NCBI GenBank assembly: GCA_003149915.1
Contig: QAMK01000031.1
Span: 1-64,000, forward strand
DNA length: 64,000 nucleotides
Source: Bacillota bacterium
GTDB taxonomy: Bacteria > Bacillota_I > Bacilli_A > RF39 > UBA660
Direction: 5' to 3'
Position numbers and translations under genes: made by a program. Numbering within the stretch: position 1 is the first letter of the stretch; each line of letters starts with the position of its first letter. This document shows positions 7,116-16,069 of the stretch, one piece after another. The notes beneath the pieces were generated by a model. It made no database searches and was not told the DNA's origin. It saw nothing but the letters and a program-made list of their open reading frames with translations.

Positions 7116-8420
7116 TTATGATTCGATAAACTCTCCCACTAAGTCATATTCTAACGAAGAAACAATACGGCAAGATGTAAACTCATTGATGCCGTAATTA
7201 GAAGAATACGGAATAAAAACGACACCATCTTCAGACGGAACATCCATATAAGTACGACCAATAAAATATTCGCCGTCATCCGTAATATCTTCTAGTAATA
7301 CTTCGTAAGTCTTGCCAACTTTAGACTCTAAAACTTCTTTGGAAATCTTCTGTTGCAATGCCATGATATGATTAGCACGTTTCTTCTTTTCTTTTTCTAG
7401 AATTTGACCTTCCATAACAGCCGCTAACGTTTTATCTTCTTTAGAATAAGCAAAGCAACCCAATTTATCAATTTTATACTCTTTCACAAACTGGCAAAGT
7501 TCTTGATACTGGCTTTCTGTTTCTGTAGGGAATCCTGCAATTAAAGTAGTACGAATAATAACATCCGGAATTTCTTCTCGCAAGTGAGTAATTAGTTTTC
7601 GAATCGATTCTCCATCACTCTTCCGATGCATCTTCTTTAAAATATCATCGTTGATATGTTGAATCGGAATATCAAAGTAATGACAAATTTTAGGATTATT
7701 TTTTACTTCTTGAATCAACGCTTCATCGATGCTTTCTGGATAAGCATACAAAAAACGAATCCAATGAATTCCAGGAATCAAAGAAATATCATGCAATAAC
7801 TCCGCAAGTCTTCCTTTGCCATATAAATCGATTCCATACTTTGTCGTATCTTGAGCGATGACGACTAGTTCTTGATATCCTTTTTCAGCAAGTTCTTTAG
7901 CCTCTTTTAAAATATCATCGTACTCTCTCGAAATATACTTTCCTTGGATCATTGGAATTGCACAATACGTACAACAATTAGAGCAGCCTTCCGCAATCTT
8001 TAAATATGCCATCATATTTCCTGTAGAAATCATTCGTTTATGGAAAGATAAAGAATCATTCTCTTTCTTTCCTTCTAACAAAGCACTGATGTGTTCCCAA
8101 AAATGAGGATATTCACGCACTCTAATAAACAAATCGACTTCCGGCAAATCTTGCTCCAACTCTTTTTGATATCGTTCGACAAGGCAACCTGTAACAATCA
8201 AATATTGACACTTATCTTTCTTATAATCGGCCATTTCCAAAATCGTATCAATTGCTTCTTTCTTAGCAGACTCGATAAATCCACACGTGTTAATGAGTAA
8301 GATTTCTGCCTCTTGTTCATCGCTGACAATTTCGAATCCATGTTCTTTAAATAAACCAATCATCTCTTCTGTAACAACTAAATTCTTACTACAACCAAGA
8401 GATATAAATCCAACTTTCAT
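7116..8420 (-). CDS. rimO: Ribosomal protein S12 methylthiotransferase RimO
   Basis: 434 residues. This radical-SAM enzyme adds a methylthio group to an Asp of ribosomal protein S12. Three domains are visible in order: UPF0004 with its three iron-sulfur Cys (SLGCSKN, INTCGF, TGCLVER), the radical-SAM core with CSNCCTYC (CxxxCxxC), and a C-terminal TRAM domain (TYEVLLED...GRTYMDVP). The ATG at 8418-8420 is chosen over an upstream frame start because GGAG precedes it and MKVGFISLGC is the family start. The iron-sulfur loop reads GCSKNLVVTE, a small departure from the more usual GCPKNLVDSE. Confidence 0.93.
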   Translation of the reverse strand: MKVGFISLGCSKNLVVTEEMIGLFKEHGFEIVSDEQEAEILLINTCGFIESAKKEAIDTILEMADYKKDKCQYLIVTGCLVERYQKELEQDLPEVDLFIRVREYPHFWEHISALLEGKKENDSLSFHKRMISTGNMMAYLKIAEGCSNCCTYCAIPMIQGKYISREYDDILKEAKELAEKGYQELVVIAQDTTKYGIDLYGKGRLAELLHDISLIPGIHWIRFLYAYPESIDEALIQEVKNNPKICHYFDIPIQHINDDILKKMHRKSDGESIRKLITHLREEIPDVIIRTTLIAGFPTETESQYQELCQFVKEYKIDKLGCFAYSKEDKTLAAVMEGQILEKEKKKRANHIMALQQKISKEVLESKVGKTYEVLLEDITDDGEYFIGRTYMDVPSEDGVVFIPYSSNYGINEFTSCRIVSSLEYDLVGEFIES

Positions 8421-8542
8421 AAGATCACTCCAAATCAAGTATAGATTATACCATAAGTGCATCAAAAAAGAAAGAAAAAGACGGTTTCAAATATACCCAT
8501 TTTGGAATGTAACAGGATACCTACTCTTTCTTCTAGCAAAAT

Positions 8543-8566
8543 AAAAACCTATACTATGATAGGTTT
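8543..8566 (-). terminator. Intrinsic terminator after the thioredoxin-like gene
   Basis: An 8-bp stem AAACCTAT/ATAGGTTT (8545-8552 with 8559-8566) is followed on the minus strand by T-rich sequence, 7 bases after the stop. Confidence 0.7.
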
Positions 8567-8572
8567 CTACTT

Positions 8573-9403
8573 TTACTTCTTTTTACTTGTCGTTTTTGAT
8601 TTTTTTCCACTTGATTTCGTTGATTTTCTTCCAGACTTTTTATTAGATGACTTTGTTGTTTTCTTTGCTTCTTTTGTTGACTCTTCTGTCACTTCAACTT
8701 TATTGGATTTTTTAGAAGCGGATTTCGTATTTTTCTTTGTCTGTTTCTTCGGTTCAACTTCCCCTTCTTTTTCTTCCTCTACGTCATCTTCATCCTCATC
8801 AACAACAACTGGTTGCTTTTTAGATTCAGAACGATTTTCTTCCTCTTCCGTATCTTCTACTGTATCACCAGTACTTGCTCTTAATACATAGACGATTCCA
8901 CCAATAACACCAACGACAGCAACTACAATTAAAACAGCAGCTACATTGTTAGCTTTTGGTTCTTCAGCCGTCATGACATCATAACGAGAATCACTGTTGT
9001 ATTCAGACAAGATTTTAGCTTCGATTTCAGCATCGTAACTAGATGCATATCCATTCCATGTTTGATCACCAATAACTAAGAATGGAACTCCTGTTACACT
9101 GACGCCTAATTTCTCTGCAACTTCTTCCATCAATTCAGCATTGTCTTGATTATACCAAACTTCATAAGTATTCATAGTATAATACTGACCAAATTCTTCT
9201 TCGATAGAATCGAAAAATTCTAACATTTCTTCACAGTGCGGACAACCTTCTCCACGGAATAAATAAACGTTAACTTTACTTGGCGTCTCTTCCGTTTCTG
9301 CTGAAGTTGGCGTAGGTGTTGCTTCTGTATCATCTGCAAATACCATGAATGGCATAGCTAGAAATGCAACGAATACGACAAATAAATATTTCAATTTTTT
9401 CAT
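8573..9403 (-). CDS. Membrane-anchored thioredoxin-like protein with a polyampholyte tail
   Basis: 276 residues. An N-terminal signal peptide (about 1-23) precedes a Thr/Glu-rich linker and a thioredoxin-like domain with a CPHC active site (54-57) and the expected cis-Pro in TGVPF (104-108). A single membrane segment follows at about 153-175. The last hundred residues are unusual: an acidic stretch (about 180-217) and then a Lys/Ser/Thr-rich, histone H1-like end. With the thioredoxin domain outside, the tail would be cytoplasmic. It lies 12 bases after proS and shares its transcript. It is likely a thiol-disulfide oxidoreductase. The tail's role is unknown, and binding nucleic acid or another polyanion is only a guess. 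Confidence 0.75.
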   Translation of the reverse strand: MKKLKYLFVVFVAFLAMPFMVFADDTEATPTPTSAETEETPSKVNVYLFRGEGCPHCEEMLEFFDSIEEEFGQYYTMNTYEVWYNQDNAELMEEVAEKLGVSVTGVPFLVIGDQTWNGYASSYDAEIEAKILSEYNSDSRYDVMTAEEPKANNVAAVLIVVAVVGVIGGIVYVLRASTGDTVEDTEEEENRSESKKQPVVVDEDEDDVEEEKEGEVEPKKQTKKNTKSASKKSNKVEVTEESTKEAKKTTKSSNKKSGRKSTKSSGKKSKTTSKKK

Positions 9404-9415
9404 AACATAACCTCC

Positions 9416-10840
9416 CTAATATTGAATTCCCCAAACGACCAAGTACTTTGCTTTTTTGCCACAGACAACGCAATGATCGTCGATTGGTTCTTCATCAACA
9501 ATACATCTAGATTTTGTACCTTTGATTTCTTTCATCTTTAATTCACAAGCTTCGTCTCCGCACCACATTGCTTTTACAAAACCTGGATGTTCATTCATAA
9601 TAGTTTCAACTTCTTTTAAGTTGTGTGCTTCAAAAGTCAACTCTTTTTGACGTTCTAAAGCACGATTATACATATCTGTTTGAATTGTATTCATAAAATC
9701 CTGAATAAAAGGAACAATATCAATATCTAAGTTCTCTTGAGTTCTTTCTCCAGTATCGCGACGTGCGACTGTAAATTGATGGTTAGCAAGATCTTTTTCA
9801 CCAAGTTCAATTCGAACTGGAATACCTAATACCTCTGCTTCCGCAAATTTAAAGCCCGGTGATTTCTCACTACGATCTACATAATTCGTAATGCCAGCAG
9901 CCGTTAATACCTTAGAAAATTCTTCTACTTTTTGAAGAACATCTGGATTCGTACCAATCGGAATAATGGCAACTTGTGTCGGTGCAATCTTCGGTGGTAA
10001 AACAAGTCCATTATCATCGCTGTGAACCATAATCAAACCACCAATCATTCTAGTCGATACACCCCAAGAAGTCTGGTAGACATATTGCAACTCATTGTTG
10101 CGGTCTAAATACGTAATATCGTATGCTTTTGAAAACTTCTGTCCAAAGTAATGAGACGTTCCAGATTGCAATGCAACTCCGTTGTGCATCAAAGCCTCAA
10201 TAGTAAGAGTATATTCCGCACCTGCAAATTTTTCTTTTTCTGTCTTACGTCCCGTTAAAACAGGAATTGCTAAGTACTCTTCAAAGAACTTTTTATAAAT
10301 AGCAAGAATATCGGCAGTTTCTTTTTCTGCTTCCTCCGCAGTCTCGTGAATCGTATGTCCTTCTTGCCATAAGAATTCACGACTTCTTAAAAACGGTCTC
10401 GTTTCCTTTTCCCAACGAAGCACATTACACCATTGATTATATTTTAATGGCAAATCGCGATAAGACTTCACAACTGTACTATAATAATCACTAAACAAAG
10501 TCTCACTTGTCGGACGAATACACATTCTCTCTTCCAACTTCTTTTGGCCACCTTCTGTAACCCAAGCAGCTTCTGGAGTGAACCCGTTGATTAAATCGCT
10601 TTCTTTTTTCATCAAGTTTTCTGGAATCAACAATGGCATTGCCACATTCCTATGACCCGTACGTTTAAACATATCGTCCAAAACTTTTTGCATGTTCTCC
10701 CAAATTGCATATCCGTTTGGTTCGATTACAATACATCCTTTGACATTCGAATAAGATGCTAGCCGCGCTGCCATTACAACATCTGTATACCAATCAGCAA
10801 AATTGACATCGCGCGATGTGATTTTTTTATTCTTAGCCAA
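9416..10840 (-). CDS. proS: Prolyl-tRNA synthetase, short (archaeal/eukaryal-like) type
   Basis: 474 residues. It charges tRNA-Pro with proline. The class II catalytic domain shows motif 2 around RWEKETRPFLRSREFLWQEGHT with CIRPTSET upstream, followed by the anticodon-binding domain and a C-terminal Cys-rich region (MWCGDEACELKM, CVVCGKKAKYL) typical of the short form. This form lacks the editing insertion of the bacterial long form. The frame opens with TTG at 10849, but a second TTG at 10838-10840 is preferred because AGGAG lies about 9 bases upstream of it and directly abuts the first. It heads a two-gene operon with the thioredoxin-like gene. A TATAAT is present at 10865-10870. Confidence 0.92.
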   Translation of the reverse strand: MAKNKKITSRDVNFADWYTDVVMAARLASYSNVKGCIVIEPNGYAIWENMQKVLDDMFKRTGHRNVAMPLLIPENLMKKESDLINGFTPEAAWVTEGGQKKLEERMCIRPTSETLFSDYYSTVVKSYRDLPLKYNQWCNVLRWEKETRPFLRSREFLWQEGHTIHETAEEAEKETADILAIYKKFFEEYLAIPVLTGRKTEKEKFAGAEYTLTIEALMHNGVALQSGTSHYFGQKFSKAYDITYLDRNNELQYVYQTSWGVSTRMIGGLIMVHSDDNGLVLPPKIAPTQVAIIPIGTNPDVLQKVEEFSKVLTAAGITNYVDRSEKSPGFKFAEAEVLGIPVRIELGEKDLANHQFTVARRDTGERTQENLDIDIVPFIQDFMNTIQTDMYNRALERQKELTFEAHNLKEVETIMNEHPGFVKAMWCGDEACELKMKEIKGTKSRCIVDEEPIDDHCVVCGKKAKYLVVWGIQY

Positions 10841-10900
10841 GAAAATCAACTCCTAACTTTTTTAATTATATCATGTTTAATTCTAGAATAAACCCGTTTT

Positions 10901-10931
10901 TTTTAAAAAACTAGCATTTTCAGCTAGTTTT
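10901..10931 (-). terminator. Intrinsic terminator after the HtrA gene
   Basis: AAAACTAGC/GCTAGTTTT (10923-10931 with 10907-10915) followed on the minus strand by a T run. The stem includes the HtrA stop codon. Confidence 0.75.
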
Positions 10932-12024
10932 CACTTTTCGTAAGAGTAATATCTGTCTGATGTTCTGCACCATCACGATAATAAGTTACGGTTACAACAT
11001 CTCCAGGAGCATGTTTAAATAAGAAATACTTCAAATAAGCAGCATTTGGAACAACTTCATCGTTCATTTTTACGATGACATCTCCTTTTTGAAGTCCTGC
11101 CATTTCCGCTCCACCGGATACACTAATAACAACAACGCCAGAGGAAATGTTCTCATCTAAAGTAATTCCGTTTTGTAGTAACAAATAAGTATCACTTACA
11201 TTAGCCATGGTAACTCCCATCAAAGGTCGTTCGATTGCTTCTCCTTTTTCTAATGAATCGACATATGTCATCGCATCTTCAATTGGAATTGCAAACCCCA
11301 TGCCTTCAATATCATCATCAACTAATTTTAAAGAGATGACACCAATCACTTCACCATTGATATTGCAAAGTGGTCCACCTGAATTTCCACGATTGACAGC
11401 AGCATCGACCTGTAATACTTTCATAACGTAGTCCGCAGTCGTCGATACATCGACTGTAACAAGACGATTTTTACCAGACATCGTTCCGCGTGTAATACTA
11501 CCACGATATTCGTATCCCAAAGGAGCACCGACTGTGAATATCGTATCTCCTAAATTGGTACCGTCACTGTTTCCAAGAGTTGCAACTGCATAAACAGCAT
11601 CTACTGGAATGCGTACAACTGCCAAATCCAAATACGGATCACTTCCCAAAACTCTACCCTCTACTTCTTCGTTATTACTCATGACGACAACGATGCTACT
11701 AGCACCTGCTACGACATGTTGATTTGTCATAATGTAACCGTACTGATCATCTTTTTTATAGATAAAACCACTACCCGTACTATCTAAAGTAGTACCTTGA
11801 ATATTCTCAATCATGACAACAGAATCGTATACTTTTCCAACCGAAAGACTAATTCCCGTCTCATCGATTGTAACTTCATCATCACAGGAAACAACACCGT
11901 TATTGACGTAATTATAGACACCTTTTTGAAACAACGGAGTTTCCATTAATAACAAATAAACCAAAAGGCCACCTAATAAAAAAGAAATCAACAAACTGAT
12001 AAAAGTGAAAAATCTACTCCTCAT
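10924..12024 (-). CDS. HtrA/DegP-family membrane serine protease
   Basis: 366 residues. An N-terminal membrane anchor (about 8-27) is followed by an S1C trypsin-like domain with all three catalytic residues: His103 (NQHVVAG), Asp133 (DPYLDLAV) and Ser215 (GNSGGPL). One PDZ domain at the C terminus carries the usual GLQKGDVIVKMN segment. The protease domain should lie outside the membrane and remove misfolded secreted proteins. Its start overlaps the end of the Abi_2 gene by 11 bp, so the two are transcribed and probably translated together. It is not clear whether that pairing is functional. Confidence 0.92.
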   Translation of the reverse strand: MRSRFFTFISLLISFLLGGLLVYLLLMETPLFQKGVYNYVNNGVVSCDDEVTIDETGISLSVGKVYDSVVMIENIQGTTLDSTGSGFIYKKDDQYGYIMTNQHVVAGASSIVVVMSNNEEVEGRVLGSDPYLDLAVVRIPVDAVYAVATLGNSDGTNLGDTIFTVGAPLGYEYRGSITRGTMSGKNRLVTVDVSTTADYVMKVLQVDAAVNRGNSGGPLCNINGEVIGVISLKLVDDDIEGMGFAIPIEDAMTYVDSLEKGEAIERPLMGVTMANVSDTYLLLQNGITLDENISSGVVVISVSGGAEMAGLQKGDVIVKMNDEVVPNAAYLKYFLFKHAPGDVVTVTYYRDGAEHQTDITLTKSEN

Positions 12025-12976
12025 TGTCTACCTTCTTTCGTACGGTACTAATTTCTTTCCAATTTTTAGGGAATCCCATATGACGAAGAACCTTAGATAC
12101 TTTAATAGCTTTCAAATTATAATCCAAATTGCGAATTCTTTCATCGACTTCTTCACAGAAATTGACAAACTCATCATTCGATAAAAACTGTTTCAAAATG
12201 ATGACCAAAGCAAAAACATCGTTTTTTCCATATTGATAAGTTCCATCTTCCTTTGGAATTTTCAAGAAACTATGATAGAACGTATCGCCAATTTCTTTTT
12301 GTGTCCGATGATCGAATAAAATATCTTCATGAGCACATAAATTACGATAATTGGCTAAAATTGGTAAATAATCGATGAAATCCTCAATAGACAAACGATA
12401 GCGATTGGCAATAGCAAGCTGATCTTCTCGTTTTAAAATTGCATATAACTCACCGACAATTCCAAAAGACAACACTTTTACCAATACCCATAACGGAATA
12501 TAACCATAGTTATTGATGTAGTGCATCGTTGCAGAATGTTGAAGTCCATTAACTCGAATCTGTCGTTTCATTTTATGAATCAAATCGTTGACTTGTTTTG
12601 TTTTATATGGATCATCCGTAAAGTTTTTTGGTTTCAAGTAATCATTTTCTTTATAACCATACTTCTTAGATAATTGATAAGAAATAATGGATTTTAAATT
12701 GTTCTCAATAATTAATAAGTTCTTAAAAACGATGTTACGAAACTGCCGATCGAACAAAAATAAACTATATAACTCCTCAAATGTAGTTCCTTCAATAAAA
12801 CGACGATCCGATTCAGAGCGTAAAAACAAATGACGATACCCGTTTAGGAAGAAATAATTTTCGCGTAATAAAACTTCCTTTGTGTATTCCTCATTGTTGA
12901 CAATCATACCTTTATAACGTAAGATATCAATCTGCTCATCTAATGTTTTAAAGTTTTTATTACTACGATATTTCAT
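12014..12976 (-). CDS. Abi_2 (AbiD/AbiF-type) HEPN-like protein
   Basis: 320 residues. The pattern is that of the Abi_2 family of phage abortive-infection proteins: TLDEQIDILRYKGM, then LLRENYFFLNGY, LFLFDRQFRNIVFKNLLIIEN and near the C terminus YRNLCAHEDILFD. The last contains an Rx4-6H motif (Arg211 to His216) like that of HEPN ribonucleases. An in-frame GTG lies at 12985, but the ATG at 12974-12976 fits the AGGTGAAGG ribosome site better. It heads an operon with the HtrA gene. In other bacteria such proteins block phage growth or act as HEPN toxins. A housekeeping role is also possible given the chromosomal setting. Confidence 0.82.
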   Translation of the reverse strand: MKYRSNKNFKTLDEQIDILRYKGMIVNNEEYTKEVLLRENYFFLNGYRHLFLRSESDRRFIEGTTFEELYSLFLFDRQFRNIVFKNLLIIENNLKSIISYQLSKKYGYKENDYLKPKNFTDDPYKTKQVNDLIHKMKRQIRVNGLQHSATMHYINNYGYIPLWVLVKVLSFGIVGELYAILKREDQLAIANRYRLSIEDFIDYLPILANYRNLCAHEDILFDHRTQKEIGDTFYHSFLKIPKEDGTYQYGKNDVFALVIILKQFLSNDEFVNFCEEVDERIRNLDYNLKAIKVSKVLRHMGFPKNWKEISTVRKKVDNEE

Positions 12977-13074
12977 ATCCTTCACCTATTATAAATTATA
13001 ACATAGATGACTGAGAAATAAATGAAAAGTTCATGAAAAATATGATATAATTTTTTGTAGAAAGGAAGAGGCAT

Positions 13075-14055
13075 ATGCCAAGTACCATCACACATGCATA
13101 TTTTGCTTTAGATGTATATGAACGATTGGACTTAGATACCAAAACATTCTTATACAGCGAAAAACAATGGTTGAAGACAACTGGGCAAGGAATGGATCCT
13201 ACCTTTTTTTATCATTTACTAAGTATCAAACCTGGAAAAAAAGTACGCGATTTCGGTCTTTTCTTCCACAGACATAAATCGTTCCTTTTTTTTGAAACAT
13301 TAATTAACTATATTAAATACAACGGTTACCAAGATAATCCAGAAATCATGACATTCTTATATGGTCAACTATGTCACTATATGCTAGATCGGACTGCTCA
13401 TCCATACATCATCTATATTTCAGGACAGTTCATAAGAGGCGACAGAAGTACATACAAGTATAATCACGTTCATGGCGAAAACGAATCTCTAATCGACAAC
13501 TATCTCGTATCTTTACGTGAAAATATCAAACCTTGGGAGTTTCGAGCAGACCAATTCTGTTTCGATACCCATGACTTTTCAGATGAATTAAAAGAGGTTA
13601 TCGACTTTACATACAAAGAAGTCTTTAAAATTCCTAATTTTAGCAAATACTATGAACAAAGCATTCGTGATATGAAACGGTTTTATCGTATTTTCCGATA
13701 CGATAAGCACGGCTTCAAAATAACCTTTTATAAATTTGTCGATTTAGTATGTCCTAAAATATTACTTCGTAAAAAAGTTTTATCCTATCACATGAAAATC
13801 AAAAACAAAGAAGAACTTCTCAATTTAAATCACGAAAGATGGTACAACCCAACGGATAAAAGAATCCACAGCACAGAGTCCTTTATCGATCTATATTTAA
13901 GAGCAATGACGGAAGCAGTAAAAGCCATTGGTCAAATCAACGATTACATTTACAAAGACAAAAAAACCGATTTAAGAAAAGTAATTAAGAACTACTCTTA
14001 CGAATCTGGTAGAGATTGTAGCAAGAAATATGAATTAAAACATTTTAAATTTTAA
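13075..14055 (+). CDS. Zinc-dependent phospholipase C-like protein
   Basis: 326 residues. It opens MPSTITHAYFALDVYERL and contains His and Asp residues spaced as in the zinc-dependent phospholipase C family: FFHRHKS, LCHYMLDRTAHPYI and HVHGENE. There is no signal peptide, so it is probably cytoplasmic, unlike secreted PLC toxins. The C-terminal third is rich in Lys and Tyr. GGAAGAGG precedes the ATG and a TATAAT-like box lies about 30 bases upstream. It is the first of three plus-strand genes. Substrate unknown. Related gut Firmicute proteins are usually annotated only by this domain. Confidence 0.7.
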   Translation: MPSTITHAYFALDVYERLDLDTKTFLYSEKQWLKTTGQGMDPTFFYHLLSIKPGKKVRDFGLFFHRHKSFLFFETLINYIKYNGYQDNPEIMTFLYGQLCHYMLDRTAHPYIIYISGQFIRGDRSTYKYNHVHGENESLIDNYLVSLRENIKPWEFRADQFCFDTHDFSDELKEVIDFTYKEVFKIPNFSKYYEQSIRDMKRFYRIFRYDKHGFKITFYKFVDLVCPKILLRKKVLSYHMKIKNKEELLNLNHERWYNPTDKRIHSTESFIDLYLRAMTEAVKAIGQINDYIYKDKKTDLRKVIKNYSYESGRDCSKKYELKHFKF

Positions 14056-14085
14056 TTCATATTTTTTTTGGAATGAAACCATAAT

Positions 14086-15204
14086 ATGAATGGTGATAAC
14101 ATGTTTCATAATTATAAAATTATCAATGGTGTGCTGTATTTATATGTATCCAACATGAATGAAATTTCTAGTTTTAACAACACAGAAAATGAAAAACGAT
14201 CTCTGTATATTAAAGTAAACAACTATATCCGAAACAAAGGAATCGAATACGATGGAAATCATGTCTATTTGGTTGTAAATGGACTAGTCGTCGGTTCAAT
14301 GTTACTAAAGACAAAAAAAGATACAGTCGATCACTTCATTCCAATCTACGAATACGTAAACGTCATAAAAAACTTAAAAGGCGAAGAAATCGAATTGTTA
14401 GATATCAATGAAACCCCCTCTTCTAAATTCATCGATTTAGAACACAGTAATGGAATCATCAATCAAATTTATATTGAGCAATATGTCTTTGGTACGATTG
14501 CAACAGAAATGCCGATTTATTATGAAAAAGAAGCATTGAAAGCACAAGCTATATTAACGAGAACAAAGGCATATCAAAAATTATTGGCAAAAGAGCCAAT
14601 CAAAAATAACGTTCTAAACAAACATTACAACACCATCGAAGATTTGAAACAAGTCTGGAAAGAAAGTTTCGAATATAATTTCAGAAAACTACAGGATGTA
14701 ATCTATGAAACGAGAGGTCAATTTTTAGAATATGATGGAAACCCTATTTTCGTTCATTACCATGCTTTAAATAACGGTCATACCGAAGATAGTACAACAT
14801 ACTTAGAAAAAGAGATTCCTTATCTAAAAAAAGTATCTTGTGAAGCAGATGCTAAAGTAAAAATGTTTGATAATTTAACGATTGACTATAAAACGATTAG
14901 TCGCATTTTAAAACAAGATATTACGAACAAAACAAAATTTAAAAAAATGACAATCAATCAGCGCCACTACATTCAAGTAGGAAGAACATTATACGATGTC
15001 AAAACATTTGCAAATATCTTAAAACTACATTCCCCAATCTTTAAAATTGATACAACTAGCGAAGGAGTCGTCATCAAAGGAAAAGGTTTAGGCACTCCGC
15101 TTGGAATGAGTCAACATAGTGCAAACGAAATGGCAAAACAGAAAAAAACATACCAAGAAATATTAAATTACTTCTATCCAGGAACAAATATTAGACATAT
15201 ATAG
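14086..15204 (+). CDS. SpoIID/LytB-domain protein without a signal peptide
   Basis: 372 residues. The C-terminal two thirds match the SpoIID/LytB domain: YIEQYVFGTIATEMP with the catalytic-type Glu, then YEKEALKAQAILTRTKAY, and the closing GKGLGTPLGMSQHSANEMA. SpoIID is a lytic transglycosylase that thins peptidoglycan during engulfment of the forespore. Here the N terminus (MFHNYKIINGVLYLYV) shows no signal or membrane segment, which is unusual for an enzyme acting on the wall. The ATG at 14101 has GGTGAT about 4 bases upstream and may be the true start instead of 14086. Between the phospholipase-like gene and a ZIP transporter, all on the plus strand. Confidence 0.8.
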   Translation: MNGDNMFHNYKIINGVLYLYVSNMNEISSFNNTENEKRSLYIKVNNYIRNKGIEYDGNHVYLVVNGLVVGSMLLKTKKDTVDHFIPIYEYVNVIKNLKGEEIELLDINETPSSKFIDLEHSNGIINQIYIEQYVFGTIATEMPIYYEKEALKAQAILTRTKAYQKLLAKEPIKNNVLNKHYNTIEDLKQVWKESFEYNFRKLQDVIYETRGQFLEYDGNPIFVHYHALNNGHTEDSTTYLEKEIPYLKKVSCEADAKVKMFDNLTIDYKTISRILKQDITNKTKFKKMTINQRHYIQVGRTLYDVKTFANILKLHSPIFKIDTTSEGVVIKGKGLGTPLGMSQHSANEMAKQKKTYQEILNYFYPGTNIRHI

Positions 15205-15253
15205 GAACCAACCTCGAAGACTAGAATACAATATGATAGTCTAGAGGTGAAAT

Positions 15254-16039
15254 ATGGAATACATTCAAACACTCAATCCCATTATCCAAGCATTTTTAGC
15301 AACCCTTTTAACATGGCTAATTACGGCCTTAGGTTCTAGTATCGTCTTTTTATTTAAAAAAGTAAATAAAAACTGGCTCGATGGTATGTTAGCAGCATCA
15401 GCAGGAATCATGTTAGCAGCGTCATTCTGGTCTTTACTCTTGCCAGGAATTACACAAGCAGAAAATTTAGGACTTTCTCTACCGCTCATTATCACAGTGG
15501 GAATTCTAAGTGGCGGTCTATTGCTCAGCATCGGAAACAAAGTATGCGATACCATAGGAAAAAAGCAAGATGACAAACAAAAACGAATCCGCATGCTAAT
15601 TACATCGATTACCATTCATAACATTCCGGAAGGATTGGCAATCGGAGTCGCTTTTGGATCCGTCATATATGGATTAGATGGTGCAACACTACTAGCCGCA
15701 TGGACATTAGCAATCGGGATTGGAATTCAGAACTTTCCCGAAGGAAGTGCCATCTCTCTTCCTTTAAAAAGAGAAGGAGCATCGGCTAAAAAAGCATTCT
15801 TAGTGGGACAATTCAGTGGAATTGTCGAACCAATTTCAGCCGTAATTGGAGCACTTCTCGTCATGAAAATCAGAATAATTTTACCATTCCTACTTTGTTT
15901 TGCAGCAGGTGCCATGATCTATGTAGTCGTTATGGAACTAATACCCGAAAGTCAAAATAATAAAAACAAAGATAAAATGACAATCCTAACTATGATCGGA
16001 TTTGTCATTATGACCTTATTAGATGTATTATTGGGATAA
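15254..16039 (+). CDS. ZIP-family divalent metal transporter
   Basis: 261 residues and about eight membrane segments. The two metal-binding helices are clear: HNIPEGLAIGVAFG and, in the next helix, QNFPEGSAISLPLKREG. This is the bacterial ZupT/GufA branch, which moves zinc and related ions into the cytosol. The cytoplasmic loop is short (KKQDDKQKR). GAGGTG lies just before the ATG. It ends at a terminator shared with the convergent membrane-protein gene. Confidence 0.9.
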   Translation: MEYIQTLNPIIQAFLATLLTWLITALGSSIVFLFKKVNKNWLDGMLAASAGIMLAASFWSLLLPGITQAENLGLSLPLIITVGILSGGLLLSIGNKVCDTIGKKQDDKQKRIRMLITSITIHNIPEGLAIGVAFGSVIYGLDGATLLAAWTLAIGIGIQNFPEGSAISLPLKREGASAKKAFLVGQFSGIVEPISAVIGALLVMKIRIILPFLLCFAAGAMIYVVVMELIPESQNNKNKDKMTILTMIGFVIMTLLDVLLG

Positions 16040-16069
16040 AAAACTCTTCTAATCGTTAGAAGAGTTTTT
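16039..16069. terminator. Bidirectional terminator
   Basis: A 14-bp perfect stem AAAAACTCTTCTAA/TTAGAAGAGTTTTT with a 3-base loop, A-rich on one side and T-rich on the other, lies between the convergent ZIP and membrane-protein genes and overlaps both gene ends. Confidence 0.85.

Noticed and set aside
8457..8891. A plus-strand frame rich in Ser and Phe opposite the thioredoxin-like tail
   Set aside because: It is the complement of the Lys/Ser/Thr-rich tail; composition is explained by the minus-strand gene.
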